Position numbers and translations under genes: made by a program
Notes under the pieces: model-generated
The model's database searches: none
Told to the model about the DNA's origin: nothing
Seen by the model: the letters and a program-made list of their open reading frames with translations, nothing else
Origin: Erodium maritimum
Taxonomy: Eukaryota; Streptophyta; Magnoliopsida; Geraniales; Geraniaceae
DNA length: 64,000 nt
Reading direction: 5' to 3'
Assembly: GCA_963921825.1 (NCBI GenBank)
Contig: OY997591.1
Location: 53,669,031-53,733,030, forward strand
Shown here: positions 32,191 through 45,603 of the stretch, piece after piece
Position numbering within the stretch: the stretch's first letter is position 1
Layout of the letters: the number at the start of each line of letters is the position of its first letter

Positions 32191-33840
32191 ATAGACTATA
32201 ACAAAGAATATTAAATAATTGTAAAAGCTTACGATTAATGGTGGGTATATTGTACATAATATCATGAATTATTATTTTATAAAAACGTCTTCACTTATTT
32301 TCATATGCAAATCAACTAAAAAAGTTATTTTTTTAACAAAGAGTTGAAATAACATGCAAAAATATATGCATAATAGTTTCAAATTACAAAAACACTTAAA
32401 ATTTAAAAAGCAAAACTTTTGTTTCCAAAATATTAAAATCATGTGACTATTGTATGACTAATTTCTGTTAAGGATCATGGATTTATAGACAGGGGATATT
32501 TTTGCACAAAAGAGTGGTTCATCGGATTATTTATTTGATATGAAAGAAAATATCATACTCTTCCCTTGTTTAGCCGCCACCCACACCTTCTTTCACCAAA
32601 ATGTATCTACTAAGATTTTAACATGTGGCTTCACGGAGAGGCGACACCATAAATAAATTTTCACCCGTAGTTCAAAGTGAAAAATATAATTCACGTATAA
32701 TATTAAGAAATAGCATAATTCATTGATAATTTCATCCATTATTCCAACATATATGAGTTTATAGAGTAATTTCTGTTCGACAATAATAACTCAAAATTAT
32801 TAAATATTTTTGTAAAAAAAACTTATAATTTAATTTCAAACTAAACGAATTTAAACGAGGGTAAGTATTGGTGAGGTTGTTTTTGTCTCCCTGGGCTTCT
32901 CTTTTTGTGTGTGGGTTTCTTTCCCTCTTCCTTTACTCTTGACTGTAGGTAGTTTTTTCCTATCTTTGAGTGGCTTCCTTTTGTTGCAGCTGCTTCTTCC
33001 TTTTGCCTTTCTTGGTCCTTTATTACCTGCCATCTGCTTTTACTTGGACCACAAGTAATCACATTACAAGGCAGATGTTTAGGCAAGCAAGCTTATGTAG
33101 AACCCTGGATTGAAGCATATGACTGATTCAACTCTCCAACAGTCATACAAACAATTTTTTTGCAGATCAAAGTCCTTCAAGTATATGGGAAGTTTAGCCT
33201 ATTCAAGATCCATCTCCACTACAGAAACAAAATCATTAGAGTCATCATCCATTTTTGCAAACTCAACTTGCAGAATTGCACAAGATTAGGAGCACCGTAT
33301 TATTTTTAATTTTGGATTTCATCTAAAGCTCTAAAGCCACTGAATTTGCATGAAGCTCTCACTGTTGTATTGTTGGAAATCATCCAAATTTCACTTGTAA
33401 ATTTCATCTTGCAATCTGTAGCTACATTGCTCAGCATGTAACTCTTTTCTCTCTCAGAAAATGAGGCTTAATCTAAATTTGCCTTCCCTCATAAAACAAA
33501 ACGAGGTACATATATTTATTAAATAATTTTCAATTTAGGACTTGTAAGAGTTATTGATTAGCTGGAGTGATATTATAATATGACTAAATATGATTAGTTG
33601 GTATTCAAGGTTATAAGAAAAATAAGGTCACCTTTTCTAAGCATGGAAACGTGATCGTTTTATTGATGAAACTAGTTAAGCCTACGAGTACATTTAAAGT
33701 GGAAATACGAGAAAGGTGAGGCATAGTTTGGTCACAGTGGAACGGGAATAACCAAAACGCTCACCCTATAACTATTGAGGCTGGATAATCTAGGTAAAAA
33801 AATAGGGGGAAGTTCCCGATTCACTCTACGAGATGCATAA
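32191..33840. other. AT-rich spacer, nothing recognised
   Basis: Low-GC sequence with no ends, domains or long frames recognised. Short open frames near 32850-33080 are low-complexity and Lys-rich. Confidence 0.4.
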
Positions 33841-34854
33841 GATATCTAAATTTCTTTTCCTGTCTGGACTCGGACATGTCTGTGTTGTATGAAGGACATG
33901 TTGATCCCTCGCATGAGATCCTTGGGTGGAGGTGAGGGGATCCTAGTTCGCCAAGGAGGTATCCAGGAAAAGGAGGAGCCTCGGGAACAAGTGACGACCG
34001 ATCCCTCGAAGATGGGGTGGAGCTCTTCTAGACCACCCTGCATAGTTCGAATAATATCATTGAGCCCAACAAGGTTGTTTGGAAGGACTTGCCTCATGCC
34101 CCTCAAGGTTGTGCTCCCTTTTCCTCGTACCTAGATGATTCCACATTCTGTTGCCGCGGTCCGGGCAATGGACATCATATTGTTCTCCCAGGAAGAGAGC
34201 TTGGTTATGCCCCATCCTACAACCTCCCTTCCTGTTTGTGCTGAGGAGGAGACAAAGGTCTTTGTGTCCCTATGAGGAGTCCTGTTTTCTCGGAGGTGTC
34301 CATTGGGGTGGGTCCTTTGTGCCAATGATCATACCTTCTATGTCCCTTAGGTAAGCAAGTGCCTTAGAGCCGACCTGATATCGACTTGGATACAGATCCA
34401 TAAGAGGAACTCTCGACCTCGAGGATACTGGTGGTTTCCAGATGGAAACGTGGTGGTATCAACGGGCGCGTCCACCATATATTCCTGGTGGTGGATCGGA
34501 CGCCATTTTCCTCGATCGGATGACAACTCTTTTAAGGGGATCCTCGTGCCCCTCGAAGGGTCCCGGCCTACTAGTCAATCATGATCGACAATGCACCTTC
34601 CGAGGGTGGGATACCATTACGCTAAAGAGAATCAACAGTTCGGTTGGTAGGGATGGGTGGATGAAAAATGGCGCTCGTCAATGACCCGAACCTTCATCGA
34701 GTCTGCCCAAAATAGAGTGACCCAATCAGGCGCAACATTGTGGCGACTACTTTCCTTCCTTTACTCTCCGAGGGGAGGCACCGGGAAGTTAGGCAGGATG
34801 TGCAACCTAACAACACCTCGAGAGGTGCTGATGTTGAAGGAGCACGAGTGGAGT
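33841..34854. other. GC-richer unrecognised block, probably retroelement-derived
   Basis: Composition differs sharply from the spacer on its left. A GTGGCGACTACTTTCC motif near 34740 recalls sequence next to gypsy LTRs, and the block abuts the gypsy remnant. No protein domain was recognised. Confidence 0.3.
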
Positions 34855-37477
34855 TGATGTGAACGTAAAATACACCTACTCTAGATGTTTTTAGCGCAGA
34901 TTTTTGAGCTTTTCAGTCCCTAGGTGGTGTATTTTAAAATTTTAATATGTGTTTCTATACTTTGGTGTAATTAATCCTTCTCCACATGAACCAGGAGTTC
35001 GGAGTGAAAATGAGCTAAAAACGAAGCAACAAACCGTGAATTCACCAAGGGGTCATATCACACTTCATAAAAAGTTATGGTTTTTGCAAAAATAAATGTT
35101 TCTTTATACACTTTTCTAGGGCTAAAACAGGCTTAAATAGCGAGTTTAGATGTTAATTTACATCGACAAAATATGTCTCCTCAAGCTCCCACATTTAAAC
35201 CTTTCTCATCTTGAGAAAGCAAAGGAAGGCCCAAGCCAATGACTCAAAAAAAGTAAAATAAGTTATGTAATATAAACAACATATTAATGTAAAAATGCAT
35301 AAATGAAATATAATTGCCAAGGCAAACCCCGTGATACAAGAGTTTGGTGGTTCTGCTTATTGAAACTTAAAACCAATGTATATGCTGATTCTATGAGCCT
35401 ATAAAACCTCATATAAATGCAAGTAAAAAATATAAGAAGAAAAAGAAAATCTAAGACTTAAAAAAAGTTGTGCATACTATGGAATTTTTAGTCCATAAAG
35501 AACTTACGAGTAAAATGTCGGGCAATACCTATTGGATCACTTTTCCAAAGTTATTCAATCTTTTTTCATACTCTGAATATGGAGGTTTGCCTACAAGCTC
35601 ATCATTTTTTAGTTAGTGATCACGATTATTGACTTAATTGATGATCAGAATTACTAGAGAGGTTTTAGACCATAATGTTAGAATCGACTTATAAATGCTT
35701 AGTATACTTATGGGACAATTAGAACCTGAACCGTACATATAGATCTATTCCAAAATTTCAGTCATATATGTTATGCTATGTTCTTGCCAAGGAGTTCGGC
35801 GATTGTGAAACTTTCCTAGTGCCTATATGAGATCATGAAGTTGGTATAATAGTATTATATTATGTTTGTCTGTTCCGTTCGTGTACAAAACTAATGCAAA
35901 TATGAAAAATTAAGAATAGATGAGTGTGTGGACTACGTATGCTTCTATAGATCCGATGTGACCACCCTTTTTCTACCACTATCTTCTGAAACTAGTGCCA
36001 TGTGAAGATTTTACCGGGGTATGTAGTTGTTTTCAGCTTTATTGATGATACTCTTTTCTTTTAATTTTTTCTTTTGTTTTACCATAAAAATACTAATCAG
36101 ACAAGTAGCTCATTGAATTGGACTACAAGAACACTAATCAATAAGGCCTTGTGAGTGCTATCGCATTAGCTTGCAAGACGATGGGACATCCATGCATGAA
36201 AATCCGGACGATGAACCATGATATTCAGCATAATCTAGTACAAAAAGGAACTACAAGTGCACTAACCTTTATGGCGTTGTGGGCGTAGCCGCGTTAGCTC
36301 ACTAGAGGATGGGAAATCTGGACGGCGACTTATGCTCTGAAAGTAGTGGAGTCTAGTCACACTCTCACTATTAAAATTACTTTTACCTAACACTTGAATT
36401 TATTCTATCCCTTGCATACTTTGTGCCTAGTGTGTGATTCATGAGGCTCGAGTAGTAGTACGACTCAATTCAATCACAAGAGTTCCAAGGCAAAAACAAA
36501 GTTTTCCAGCACAATTTGTTTTAACTGATTGAAAGCATCCTATCATCCATCAACCTACATACATCCCATATATAAGCTGAACATAACCAAACGTCGACGT
36601 CTCAAGATGACCTGAAACCTAATCGTAGATGCAAGCATGCACATGATCGTGTTGAGGCGTGAGGCATCTAGTATTCTATTATCAATCTAATCAAGCATCA
36701 TGACGAAAATTTGACTCACATAGCATACAAAGTTTCTTAATTCTCTCTTGTATAAACATAAAGCTGAATTTTTTTCCATGCAATACAATATTCAAGTCTT
36801 TATTCCAACATACTGATGGCTTATCCGCCCAATCTCAAGCATAGTACAAAAATAAAGAAAGTGAAAAATACATGACTCGAAATTTATTATTATCGCAAAC
36901 TATATGCAAGACTCTTCTTTAATTGGGATTTTTGTCCGTGTTTTTGTTTTTAATGTCCAACAAGACATTACATGCCTCCCCCTCCCATACTAAGCGTAAA
37001 CTACGTGGGGCACAGAAAAATAAGCAAGTGATTTAAAATGACTTGGCGTATAAAAGTAACCCTACTCTTAATAACGACACGACACCAAAGAATACTCAGA
37101 TTATAGCAACATAAGATAAGATCATTCAATAGTGTCTACTAAGATCGGACAATCCCAATAAAAAAGATTTCACCAGAAGCGAGTATTAGACTTAAAGCAT
37201 AACCAAGGGAACGAGTGTAATTAATGCTTTTAATGTTGCTCATGCCTAGGTTTATTATCGGAGATCGAATTGTAATGCCTTACTTCTTGTGATTTGATAG
37301 AGGGCGAGAAGGTGGCTAAACTCTGAGAACTAATTTGTCTGGTATATCTGGTACGAAATTCCCTTCTTGGGACCTATATTCTGAGTATACCACATAAGTA
37401 GATAACAAGTGACTAAATACAAATAATCTAAAAATATAACAAAAATCTAAGAAAACAAACTAGAAAAAATGAGGGAA

Positions 37478-37478
<1 letters not shown>

Positions 37479-37511
<33 letters not shown>
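37479..37511. repeat. (AAT)n microsatellite
   Basis: About 11 uninterrupted AAT units within the gypsy remnant. Confidence 0.9.
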
Positions 37512-37513
<2 letters not shown>

Positions 37514-38153
37514 GAAATTTGGGGTGCCACCTAATAGTGTTTTGTTTAACGTCCTTACGTTAAATAGATGTTGGGTACTATGACCGATTTGTACCACTCT
37601 TCACAAGACTCCTAATATGAACCACCTTCACCTTGAAGAAGTGGTTGCTCCGACAGGCAAACGCTGAATAATAAAATAGGCGTCTGCCGTTACTTTTGGG
37701 ATGGTTGCTTTGATACGTCTTTTCTTCATACCATCTTGTTTGTTCAGTACATCTACTCTCCTTATCCTATCTTCCAATGTAAGGTGGGTTCTTCCCTTTC
37801 TAAGCGTATGCCCCGTGTGAGGTACTGCACGGAGTTTACGGCAAGAAAGGTCGACCTTGGGACTCTAATAATAATTGGTTGAATTGAACGTGACCGATCT
37901 CTTGCCTAAGGTGGTCTCCACTCTGACCAAGTGCATGTTTATCTTTATCCTCGCATTGGACAAGAAAGGTCGTCCAAATATGACGAGGTCCAATCGATCA
38001 CCTCCGAAGTTGAGTATGATAAAATCGGCTCACTCTAGGTTTGATACAGAAAAATCTACTTACTGTAAACTTATATCGGTGATCCTAAGGACTACTAGTC
38101 ATAGAGTTTTGAATAGTGATAGAGGCAACAGGTTGATACCTATCCTTAAATCA

Positions 38154-40138
38154 AAATTTCCACGCATACCAAAAATGGAGCGCCCTGACCCTCCCCTCTC
38201 CGCCTCACACACCTCAGGCCCTCCTTACCCTAAACTTTTCGTTTGCAATCTTCCTCCTTCTTTCTCTCGCAGCCTGCTTCTCTCCCGTTTCTCTCCTTTT
38301 GGCCCCATCCGTAGGGCCTTCCTTTCGGCAAAGCTTAACAGAGCAAACAAACGTTTTGGTTTTGTTCAATTTCCCGGTCGGAAGATGCTGCGAAAGTCGT
38401 CGCAGCTCTGTATCGCTCGAACGTTGAAGATGACCGTCTCATTTTCGATTTCTCCCTCTGTTACTCGGTGGGTTCTGAAGGTCCTCTCCCGGAGCCTGCT
38501 CGCAAGCCTTCCCCTGGGCTTCATTCCTTCTAGGACGCAGTTTCTGGTTAGTCCAAGGCTCCGGCTCCCTCATCTGCACTTCTTCCGACTCCATCTGCAT
38601 GCGAGAAACCGGCCATGGTTTTCTTAGGTTCCTCAAATGCAGGTTGGACAAAATTTCTTGGCCTTAGCATTGTTGGGGTCGCTGCCTCATCTCAGAGCCT
38701 TTTTTCGATCAGTGCAATGTTCTCCCCTGCTTAGAAACTTCATGTTCAACTCTCCGATTTGGGTAACAGATGTTTCCTGCTCTCCTTCTTGGACCTGGAG
38801 ACTCACAAGGCAGCTGCTGCCTCTAGCTGGTCTTGGCTTCGCTCTTGGTTCTGCTTCTTCTTCTCCGATGTTACTGACTTCATTAGTGGAGGTTGCCTCT
38901 GGTGGATTTCCATCATTGGTCTCCCTCTCCCTAGCTTGACTCATAACTCGATCCTCAATGTTGCGGCAGTGGTTAGAAAGCCTATTTTCATCCATCCATG
39001 CACTTCTTCCCGCTCAAGACTAGATCAGGCCTTCGTTCTCGTCGTCTCCTTTGATTTTTCGCCGGTGCCCAAGGACGAGATCCTTCAACTCTCCGGGAAA
39101 GAATTTCGTGTCAAGGTGCTTTTTTCGGATCAGCCTCTCGTTCCCTCGATTGATCAATCGTTAAACTCTCGGATCTAGAAATTGAGCTCGATTAATGATG
39201 TTGGCTCGGGCTTTTCTCCGGTTTTGCATGGCCTGGTTTGGCCATCTCTGGCCTAGTTCTCTGATTCTCTGACCCCGCCCCCAGCGTCTTTGGCCCCGTC
39301 TCTGGCCTCCCTGATCCTGGCTCCTTTTGATCGACCTGAGGTTTCTGTTGAGCGACCTAGGGTTTCCGACGGTCTGTCCTAGGATTCCGGTGGTCGGCCC
39401 GAGATCGTTGCACAGAATTACGAGTCTTCAACCTCGATCGTCTGGTCCCGAGAATCTTGAGAAGCTGAATCGGTAGGTCGCTCCCAAGGCCCTCGAGTTG
39501 CTCAATCTGGCTCACTCTCCTCTCGATTTCTCACATGGTTCCGAGAAGCATGCGTGAATTTATCAATCAGATGGTGAAGTTGGGATTTGGTCCCCCATCC
39601 CTAACCCATAGGCTTCCAAAGCTCTTGGGCCTGGTGTTGAACCTTCTTTATTGGGCCCTCTTTTACCACCAGGCCTATTTCCTCGCTTCTAACTGGGTTT
39701 AAATCGTTTATCGCTGATATCAACTCCCCCTCGTTGGACGACGATTCACTTCTTATCGAATTTATTAGGAAAATAAAGTGCAAGAAGGCCGATCGTCGTA
39801 AAGCTCCTACTCTCGCTCATGTCGACAAACCCTCTAACAAGTCTATTCGCAAGAAGTCGAAAGCTAAATGTTCATGGGCCATTGCCAAATCCATGGGGTT
39901 TACTTCCAAATTTAGCGAAGATGAAGTTATCAACATGTTTGAGAACATCACTTCATTTCTAGCTTCTCAGCTTTTGTATCTTTCATTATGTTTTGGTTTG
40001 GTGTTTCTCTGTTTTTTAGGGTCTTTATGACGTTAGCTCTTTCTTTCTTCCCTTTCTTGTATCATCTCTTTTCAAGATCTTTTGGTCTTGGGTGGAATAA
40101 ATCCGTTATTTTTTCTGATCAAAAAAAAGAAAAAAAAA
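38154..40138 (+). mobile_element. ORF1-only LINE retroposon, copy II (RRM type)
   Basis: The 19-bp TSD GATACCTATCCTTAAATCA (38135-38153) matches GATACATATCCTTAAATCA (40139-40157) with one change. A 3' A-rich tail lies at about 40121-40138 after TTTTTCTGATC. The 1985-bp insert has an RRM-type ORF1 and no ORF2; the tail follows the end of ORF1 after about 90 bp. The target was a gypsy protease fossil. Confidence 0.82.
38176..40030 (+). pseudogene. LINE ORF1-like protein with RRM, broken
   Basis: The ATG at 38176 (MERPDPPLSASHTSG) leads to an RRM with RNP2-like KLFVCNLPPSF and RNP1-like KRFGFVQF. The frame is then disturbed and only pieces are readable: a Ser/Leu/Pro-rich middle on the plus strand up to about 39600, and a C-terminal piece at 39734-40030 with LLIEFIRKIKCKKADRRK. 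Several frameshifts and stops separate the pieces. The domain order (RRM near the N-terminus, long low-complexity middle, basic C-terminal part) is the same as in copies I and III. Confidence 0.65.
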
Positions 40139-40189
40139 GATACATATCCTTAAATCACATAAAGCGGTGACTGTCCTCTGATCTCCTAC

Positions 40190-40605
40190 AAACTAGAATT
40201 GACCCAAATTCAAGTGAGGCCCATCGAAGGCTTGGGCCGAGGCGTCTTGGTCACCAAGTAACAAATACAAGTAAGTGTCTTGGCTTGGTCACCAAGTAAT
40301 CAATATAGGGAAACAAATATTAAGAAATTGGGTCTTAATTGTGGAGATTTTTATTTCCCTATTTTGTATGAAGTATCTCTACACCACCCCTATAAATACC
40401 ACATGTAAGCTATCATGAGGGATTCGTTGAATCAGTGTAAATCCCTAGCATTGTGTAAACATTCTCTGTATAGTGAAGTTTTGCTGGTTGGCGCCCGTGG
40501 TTTTTTCCTTTCCGTTGTTTGGAGGGGTTTTCCACGTTATATCGTTGTGTTCTCCGCGTTTTGGGTTTTGATCTATTTCGTTTTATTGCCTATCGTTTTA
40601 TAACA
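40190..40605 (+). repeat. 5' LTR of the copia remnant
   Basis: The right end is set by the primer-binding site; the left end is approximate, next to the gypsy fossil. A CCCTATAAATACC promoter element lies near 40387. Confidence 0.6.
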
Positions 40606-41725
40606 ACTGGTATTAGAGCCTGGTTGTTCAATCTAGGTTTTCTGACGATATGGCATCATTGAAATTCGATCTACCGTTGTTGGACTACACCACACGATTT
40701 TCTCTGTGGCAAGTAAAGATGTGGCCCGTTCTAGCGCATCCTGACCTTGATGATGCGCTGGATGGATTCAACAAGAAGGATCCGAAGACGTGGAACGATG
40801 AGGAGAAGCGTAAGGATCGTAAGGATCTATCTCTGATTCATCTTCATCTATCAAATAATATTTTGTAGGAAGTACTGCTGGAGAAAATTGCTGCAGCGTT
40901 TTGGCTCAAGCTGGAATCAATCTGCATGTCCAAAGATCTGACCAGTAAGTTGCATGTGAAGATGAAGTTTTTCACGCACAAGCTGCAAGATGGTGGTTCT
41001 ATACTCGATCACCTAGCGGTCTTTAAGGAGATCATTTCTGATTTGCAGTCCATAGAGGTAAAGTATGATGATGAAGATCTAGGTCTATTACTCTTATGTT
41101 CATTGCCTAGTTCTTTTGCAAATTTCCGAGATACCATATTATTGAGCCGCGATGAACTAACTCTTGCGGAAGTATATGAGGCCCTTCAGCAGAAGGAAAA
41201 TATGAAACTTATGGTACAGGGAGAAGAATCATCATCCTCTAAGGGAGAAGCTCTACAGGTACGTGGGAGGACCGAGCAGAGGACAACAACCATGAAAACA
41301 AAAAATAAGAGCAAGAATGGGAGAGGTCGTTCGAAGTCCAAAGGGGGCGACAAGTTCTACAAGTATCGTAAGAAAAAAAAATCACACCAATTAAAAATGT
41401 TTATAAGCTTCAGAATAAGGAGAAAAGAAACGATTCGTACAAACCGAAAAACAATTCTGATGGTGATGGTAAGGCCTCTATTGTTTCCAACAATAATTTT
41501 GATAGTGATTGCTTAGTTGTGTTTGCTGGCTGTGTTTCTGCTTATGATGAATGGATTCTTGATACTGCCTGTTCATTTCACATCTTCTGTAACAAAGTCT
41601 AGTTCAGTTCTTATAAGTCTATGCAGAGTGGAGATGTGGTGCGTCTGGGAGATGATAACCCACGTGAGATTGTGGGCATATGCTCCGTTGAGATCAAGAT
41701 GCATGAGGGAATGGTACGCACATTG

Positions 41726-44624
41726 TGTAAGAACTGCCCCTGGTCGATCCCGGTCGAACCGGAGGTTTTTGGCGAAAGTTGACTTTTTGCCAGAAAAGTC
41801 AACTAATGACTCCGGGAGTCATTCGGGACCTTTCCGGGACCCAAAAAGCTTAGCCGCCGTTACGTTTAGCTTAGTTGGGTCATTTCCTTTCAAATGACAC
41901 CTTTTGTGAAAAAGTCAAACCCGGGTCAAACTTGGTCGATTTTGGATTATTATCGAATAAATTAATAAGGGTTGAGATATTTTGGGGGTATGAATGGTCC
42001 CCAAGCGGACACATGTTCTTGTTAGCTTGGAAGGGAAGAAAAGGGGGTGAAAATACCAAATGGTCCCCACATAAGGACAAAGGAGAGAAAGAGGGGCTAG
42101 ATGACGAAAGGGACATTTCCACCTTGAGGATAAGAGCACATGGAGCAAAAACTCTGCTCATTTCTTCCTTGTTGGCCGAACTACCTAGCTAGAAGAGAGA
42201 GAAAAAATTTCCTCCATTGTTGCTCCTTGAAGCTTGAAGAAGAAGCAAGAGAAAGGAAGCTCCTTTATAGCCATCTCTACACCAAATCCTCTCAAATTTA
42301 CCTCATCCTCTTCATCTCTCCATTTCCTAAAGGTTGGTATGCTTTATTTCCTTAGTTGATGAAATTGGATTTGTGGGTTTGAGTAAAGATGACTTGAACT
42401 AGTGAGTTTTAAGTGTTGGATGGCTTAAATGTTAAACTTTAAAGAAGAGGTGGAGTTAGATGAGAGAAATAACTTGATTTGAGTAGTTTTTTGATGAAAC
42501 CCACTTGGGTCTTGAAACTTTGGATGATTTGAGGTGGAAATTGAAGTTCTAAAGCTTAAAATTGGTGTTATGGAGAACCTATAACTAATTAGGAGCTTGT
42601 TGGAGAATTTTGGATATTTTTTTCCGGCGACTGGAGGCTCGCTGGAGCTCTGGCCGGTCGCCAGAATCCGGCCACCGGTGAAGGAAATGACCGGCCATGG
42701 TCCGGCCACCCTTGGAAGGGACCGGCCATGGTCCGGCCACCCATGAAAGGGACCGGCCATCCGAGCGGCCGGTTGAGCCACACACGGCCATGTGTGACCG
42801 TGGGGCCCACATGGCCGGGTTTTGGTGGTTTGGAAGTTGTGACGGTCGTGATTGACCCCCGGGACGACGTTTTCACACCCGGAACGAATTATGGAGGTGA
42901 TTCCTAGACTTTCGGAAAAAGCGATTAGAAACTTTAATTGCGAAATTGGGAAGGCTCGGACCCCGGAATTTGTTTCCGTCAAGTGCATTGGAACAAGTAA
43001 ACTTGATTAGGTTGGTTAGAAACAAAAAGGGAAACTTTCGGAGTCCCTAAAGACGTTTTTCCGATTTCGGGCAGAATGGGCCTCTCGGGCCCATTTTGAT
43101 AAGTTGGGCAATTGGGATTAGTTTGGGTATTTCCCTCTTTAATCCATACTTGAATTAGCATTAATTCGTGTATTGCTTGTAATCTTAGACTTTGGACCCG
43201 AGCGTGACGGGAGAGGAGACGGTTGGATCTCGTGAAGTGGAGAGGGAAGCGAGCCAGGACGTTAGCAGCTAGGAGTTGATCGTGTTTGCTTTTGAGGTAG
43301 GGATCGTAGCGAATACCGGTTCGATTGTGGAAAGTTACTAGTATGCATGCTTGTTAATAATAATAACTGGAAATGTCCTAGTTCACATATAGGATGTGAT
43401 TCACTAGAATAACCGCTTTCAATTACATTAATAACCGGACGAGTCTTAGTGTGCATGTAGGATGTGATTCACTAGAATAATTTCTTTCAATTCTTGGGAA
43501 ATTGTCGTGCTGGTAGAATGGCCATGTCGAGCCTTAGGTTGTTTGCTGATTGAAATGCCTGATCTTTGATTGACATGCATGATGTGTGACTAAGTGTCGA
43601 TAAGATTAAGAATCATGTTATGTTATACCCAGTGAGCATGTTGTGACTATGCGTGGGCAAGTGTGTCGTGTTTGATGTGCTGTGAATCTTTGGTTGTGAT
43701 ATGATCGGGTGAGCGATAGACCGATTTGTGTGTTATGGTGAGTTGGCTCGGTTGGTATACCGTGGTCGAACTATGGTTTTGTGATGGGTGTTAATCGCTT
43801 GATGTGTGCTCCAAGAGGAGGCGGGTCCGGTATGATACCTACACTGAGAGAGTATGCCGGTGTAGAGTAATGAGGACGAGGACGATTTAACCATTACCCC
43901 GATGTTGTGTGGTCCGGGAAGGTGTACGACCGAGGTATGTGCCGGTCTGGTATGCGTGAGGCCCTGATTCTACGTGACAGGAAGACGTCCGACTGAAGGA
44001 TTTCCGGTCTTGGATGTTACCCCGATTCTACGTGACGGGAAGATGTCGGGACCGATTCTTAGTGTTTCGGTACGATATAAATGGGACGGGTTGCGATAGC
44101 CGGAGATGTTGGGTTTGGTGTTACTAAGTTTTGTATTGTTCTGTTGTGTGTGATGTGCATGCTGATTGCCTTTGTGCATTGTATTATTTGTGATTTTGAT
44201 CTTACGAGGGTGATTAGTGATTGTTACTTGTTCCATGGGCGTTGTTGATAGCTATGCTTTGCTAGTATGCCTTAATTGGACGGTTACTCGTGGTATTGAA
44301 CTGATGTTCATAACCTTAACTACTTTTCCTACTGAGCGAAAGCTCACCCCTTACCTTGTTGTGTTTCAGGTCTTGAGCGAGATTTGTACTAGCTGGATGC
44401 TCGATGCTTGGGAGATAACGAGGGTCATAGGCTAGCTTGTCTAGAGACGTACTGTGATTTTGAATTAAACTTTAATTCTGGAGTTATGAGATGTTGACTC
44501 TTTTATCAGTTTATGGTTACAATTTATTATTACTTTAAACTTTATTTCCTTTAAAACTGCTTTATTTATTATTCCTTTAAGCTCACGTCTCGAGTCCGGT
44601 CAAAACCGTATTTGGGGCGTGACA
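41726..44624 (+). mobile_element. Solo LTR of a gypsy relative inside the copia remnant
   Basis: The 5-bp TSD CATTG is at 41721-41725 and 44625-44629. It starts TGTAAGAACTGCCCC and ends ACCGTATTTGGGGCGTGACA. Its 2899 bp are close to the LTR length of the element at 19937-31327, and it shares landmark motifs such as GATCGGGTGAG(C/T)GATAGACCGA and CCTACTGAGCG.AAGCTCACC, but is clearly diverged. No interior coding sequence is present, so LTR-LTR recombination has removed the rest. Confidence 0.82.
42665..42770. repeat. CCGGCCATGGTCCGGCCACC tandem repeat in the solo LTR
   Basis: Three to four units of about 35 bp, CCGGCCATGGTCCGGCCACC plus an (C/T)(C/A)TTG(G/A)AAGGGA-like spacer. Confidence 0.7.
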
Positions 44625-45603
44625 CATTGACAGACGTGAGACACATACCAACCATGGCGAGAAACCTCATCTCTTTCAGTACTCTTGACGATGAAGAGTA
44701 CAAGTACTCCGGTTCACAAAATATTCTAAAGGTATCAAAAGGCTCTCTCGTTCACATGATAGGTGATATGAATTCTGCAAGATTATACGTTCTTAGAGGT
44801 AGCACTTTAAATGGTTCTGCTATTGCCGCTGTTATTTCTGATGAACCTAGTAAAGATAATTTGTGGCACAAGCGTCTTGGACATATGAGTGAACATGGCA
44901 TGACAGAGTTGATCAAGAGAGATTTACTTGATGGCTGCAACATGAGTAAGTTGGAGTTTTGTGAGCACTGCATTTTTGGTAAGCACAAGAGAGTTAAATT
45001 CAATGTTTCCGTTCATACCACTAAAGGGATATTAAATTATGTGCATGCTGATGTTAGGGGACCTTCCCGTAAAACTTCTCTTGGTGGTGCAAATCACATG
45101 CTTACTATTATTGATGATTACTCTAGAATAGTGTGGCCTTATTTTCTAAAACATAAATCTGATGTGTTTGATGCTTTTAAGAAGTGGAGAAGCAAACCGA
45201 GAAGAAGGTAAAAGTGCTTCGTTACAGACAATGACATGGAGTTTTGTTTAAATGATTTTGACAACTATTGTAGCAACGAAGGCATTGTAAGGCACCACAC
45301 CATCCCGTCCACGCCTCAACAGAATGGTGTGGCTGAGCGCATGAACCGAACCATCATCTCTAAGGCTCGGTGCATGCTTTCAAATGCTCGTATGAGCAGA
45401 CGTTTTTGGACTGAACAGCCTCCACTGCCTACTACTTAATAAATAGGTCTCCAAGCATTCCACTTGATAAGAAAACTCTCATTGAGGTATGGTCTGGTTC
45501 ACCTGTTGATTATTCACCGTTGAGAGTTTTTGGTTTCACTGCGTATGCACACGTTGATAATGGAAAGTTAAAGCCTAGAGCTGTCAAGTGTGTGTTTCTT
45601 GGT

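Larger units (their letters stand above)
34855..40190 (-). mobile_element. Ty3/gypsy remnant (Athila/Tat-like), split by a LINE
   Basis: Old, broken fossil. Minus-strand sequence at about 37875-38153 and 40158-40190 resembles a gypsy retropepsin of the non-chromovirus group (LGRPFL-type and ALCDLG-type motifs), and the LINE sits between the two parts. Further left, the minus strand carries an ACGTTAAACAAAACAC and GGTGGCACCCCAAATTT motif near 37500-37560 that follows pol in such elements. LTR-like AT-rich sequence starts near 34855. Reverse transcriptase and integrase were not found. Confidence 0.5.
40190..45603 (+). mobile_element. Ty1/copia remnant (Tnt1/Tork-like), split by a solo LTR
   Basis: Old, broken fossil on the plus strand. 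Parts in order: 5' LTR to about 40605, a primer-binding site TGGTATTAGAGC at 40608-40619 (initiator Met tRNA type), gag from about 40650 (MASLKFDLPLLD), a protease-like DEWILDTACSFHI near 41549, the solo LTR, then GAG-pre-integrase and integrase core sequence at about 44625-45440 (LWHKRLGHMSE, HTIPSTPQQNGVAERMN). It stops before reverse transcriptase, RNase H and the 3' LTR, at the junction with retroposon copy C. It has several breaks besides the insertion. Confidence 0.82.

Noticed and set aside
33841-34857. Series of plus-strand frames that might be a host gene
   Set aside because: Frames are short, change often, have no domain, and the block abuts a gypsy remnant; no promoter or splice pattern supports a gene.
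42585-42876. Trp/Pro-rich frames on the minus strand near 42.6-42.9 kb
   Set aside because: They are translations of the CCGGCCATGG tandem repeat inside the solo LTR.
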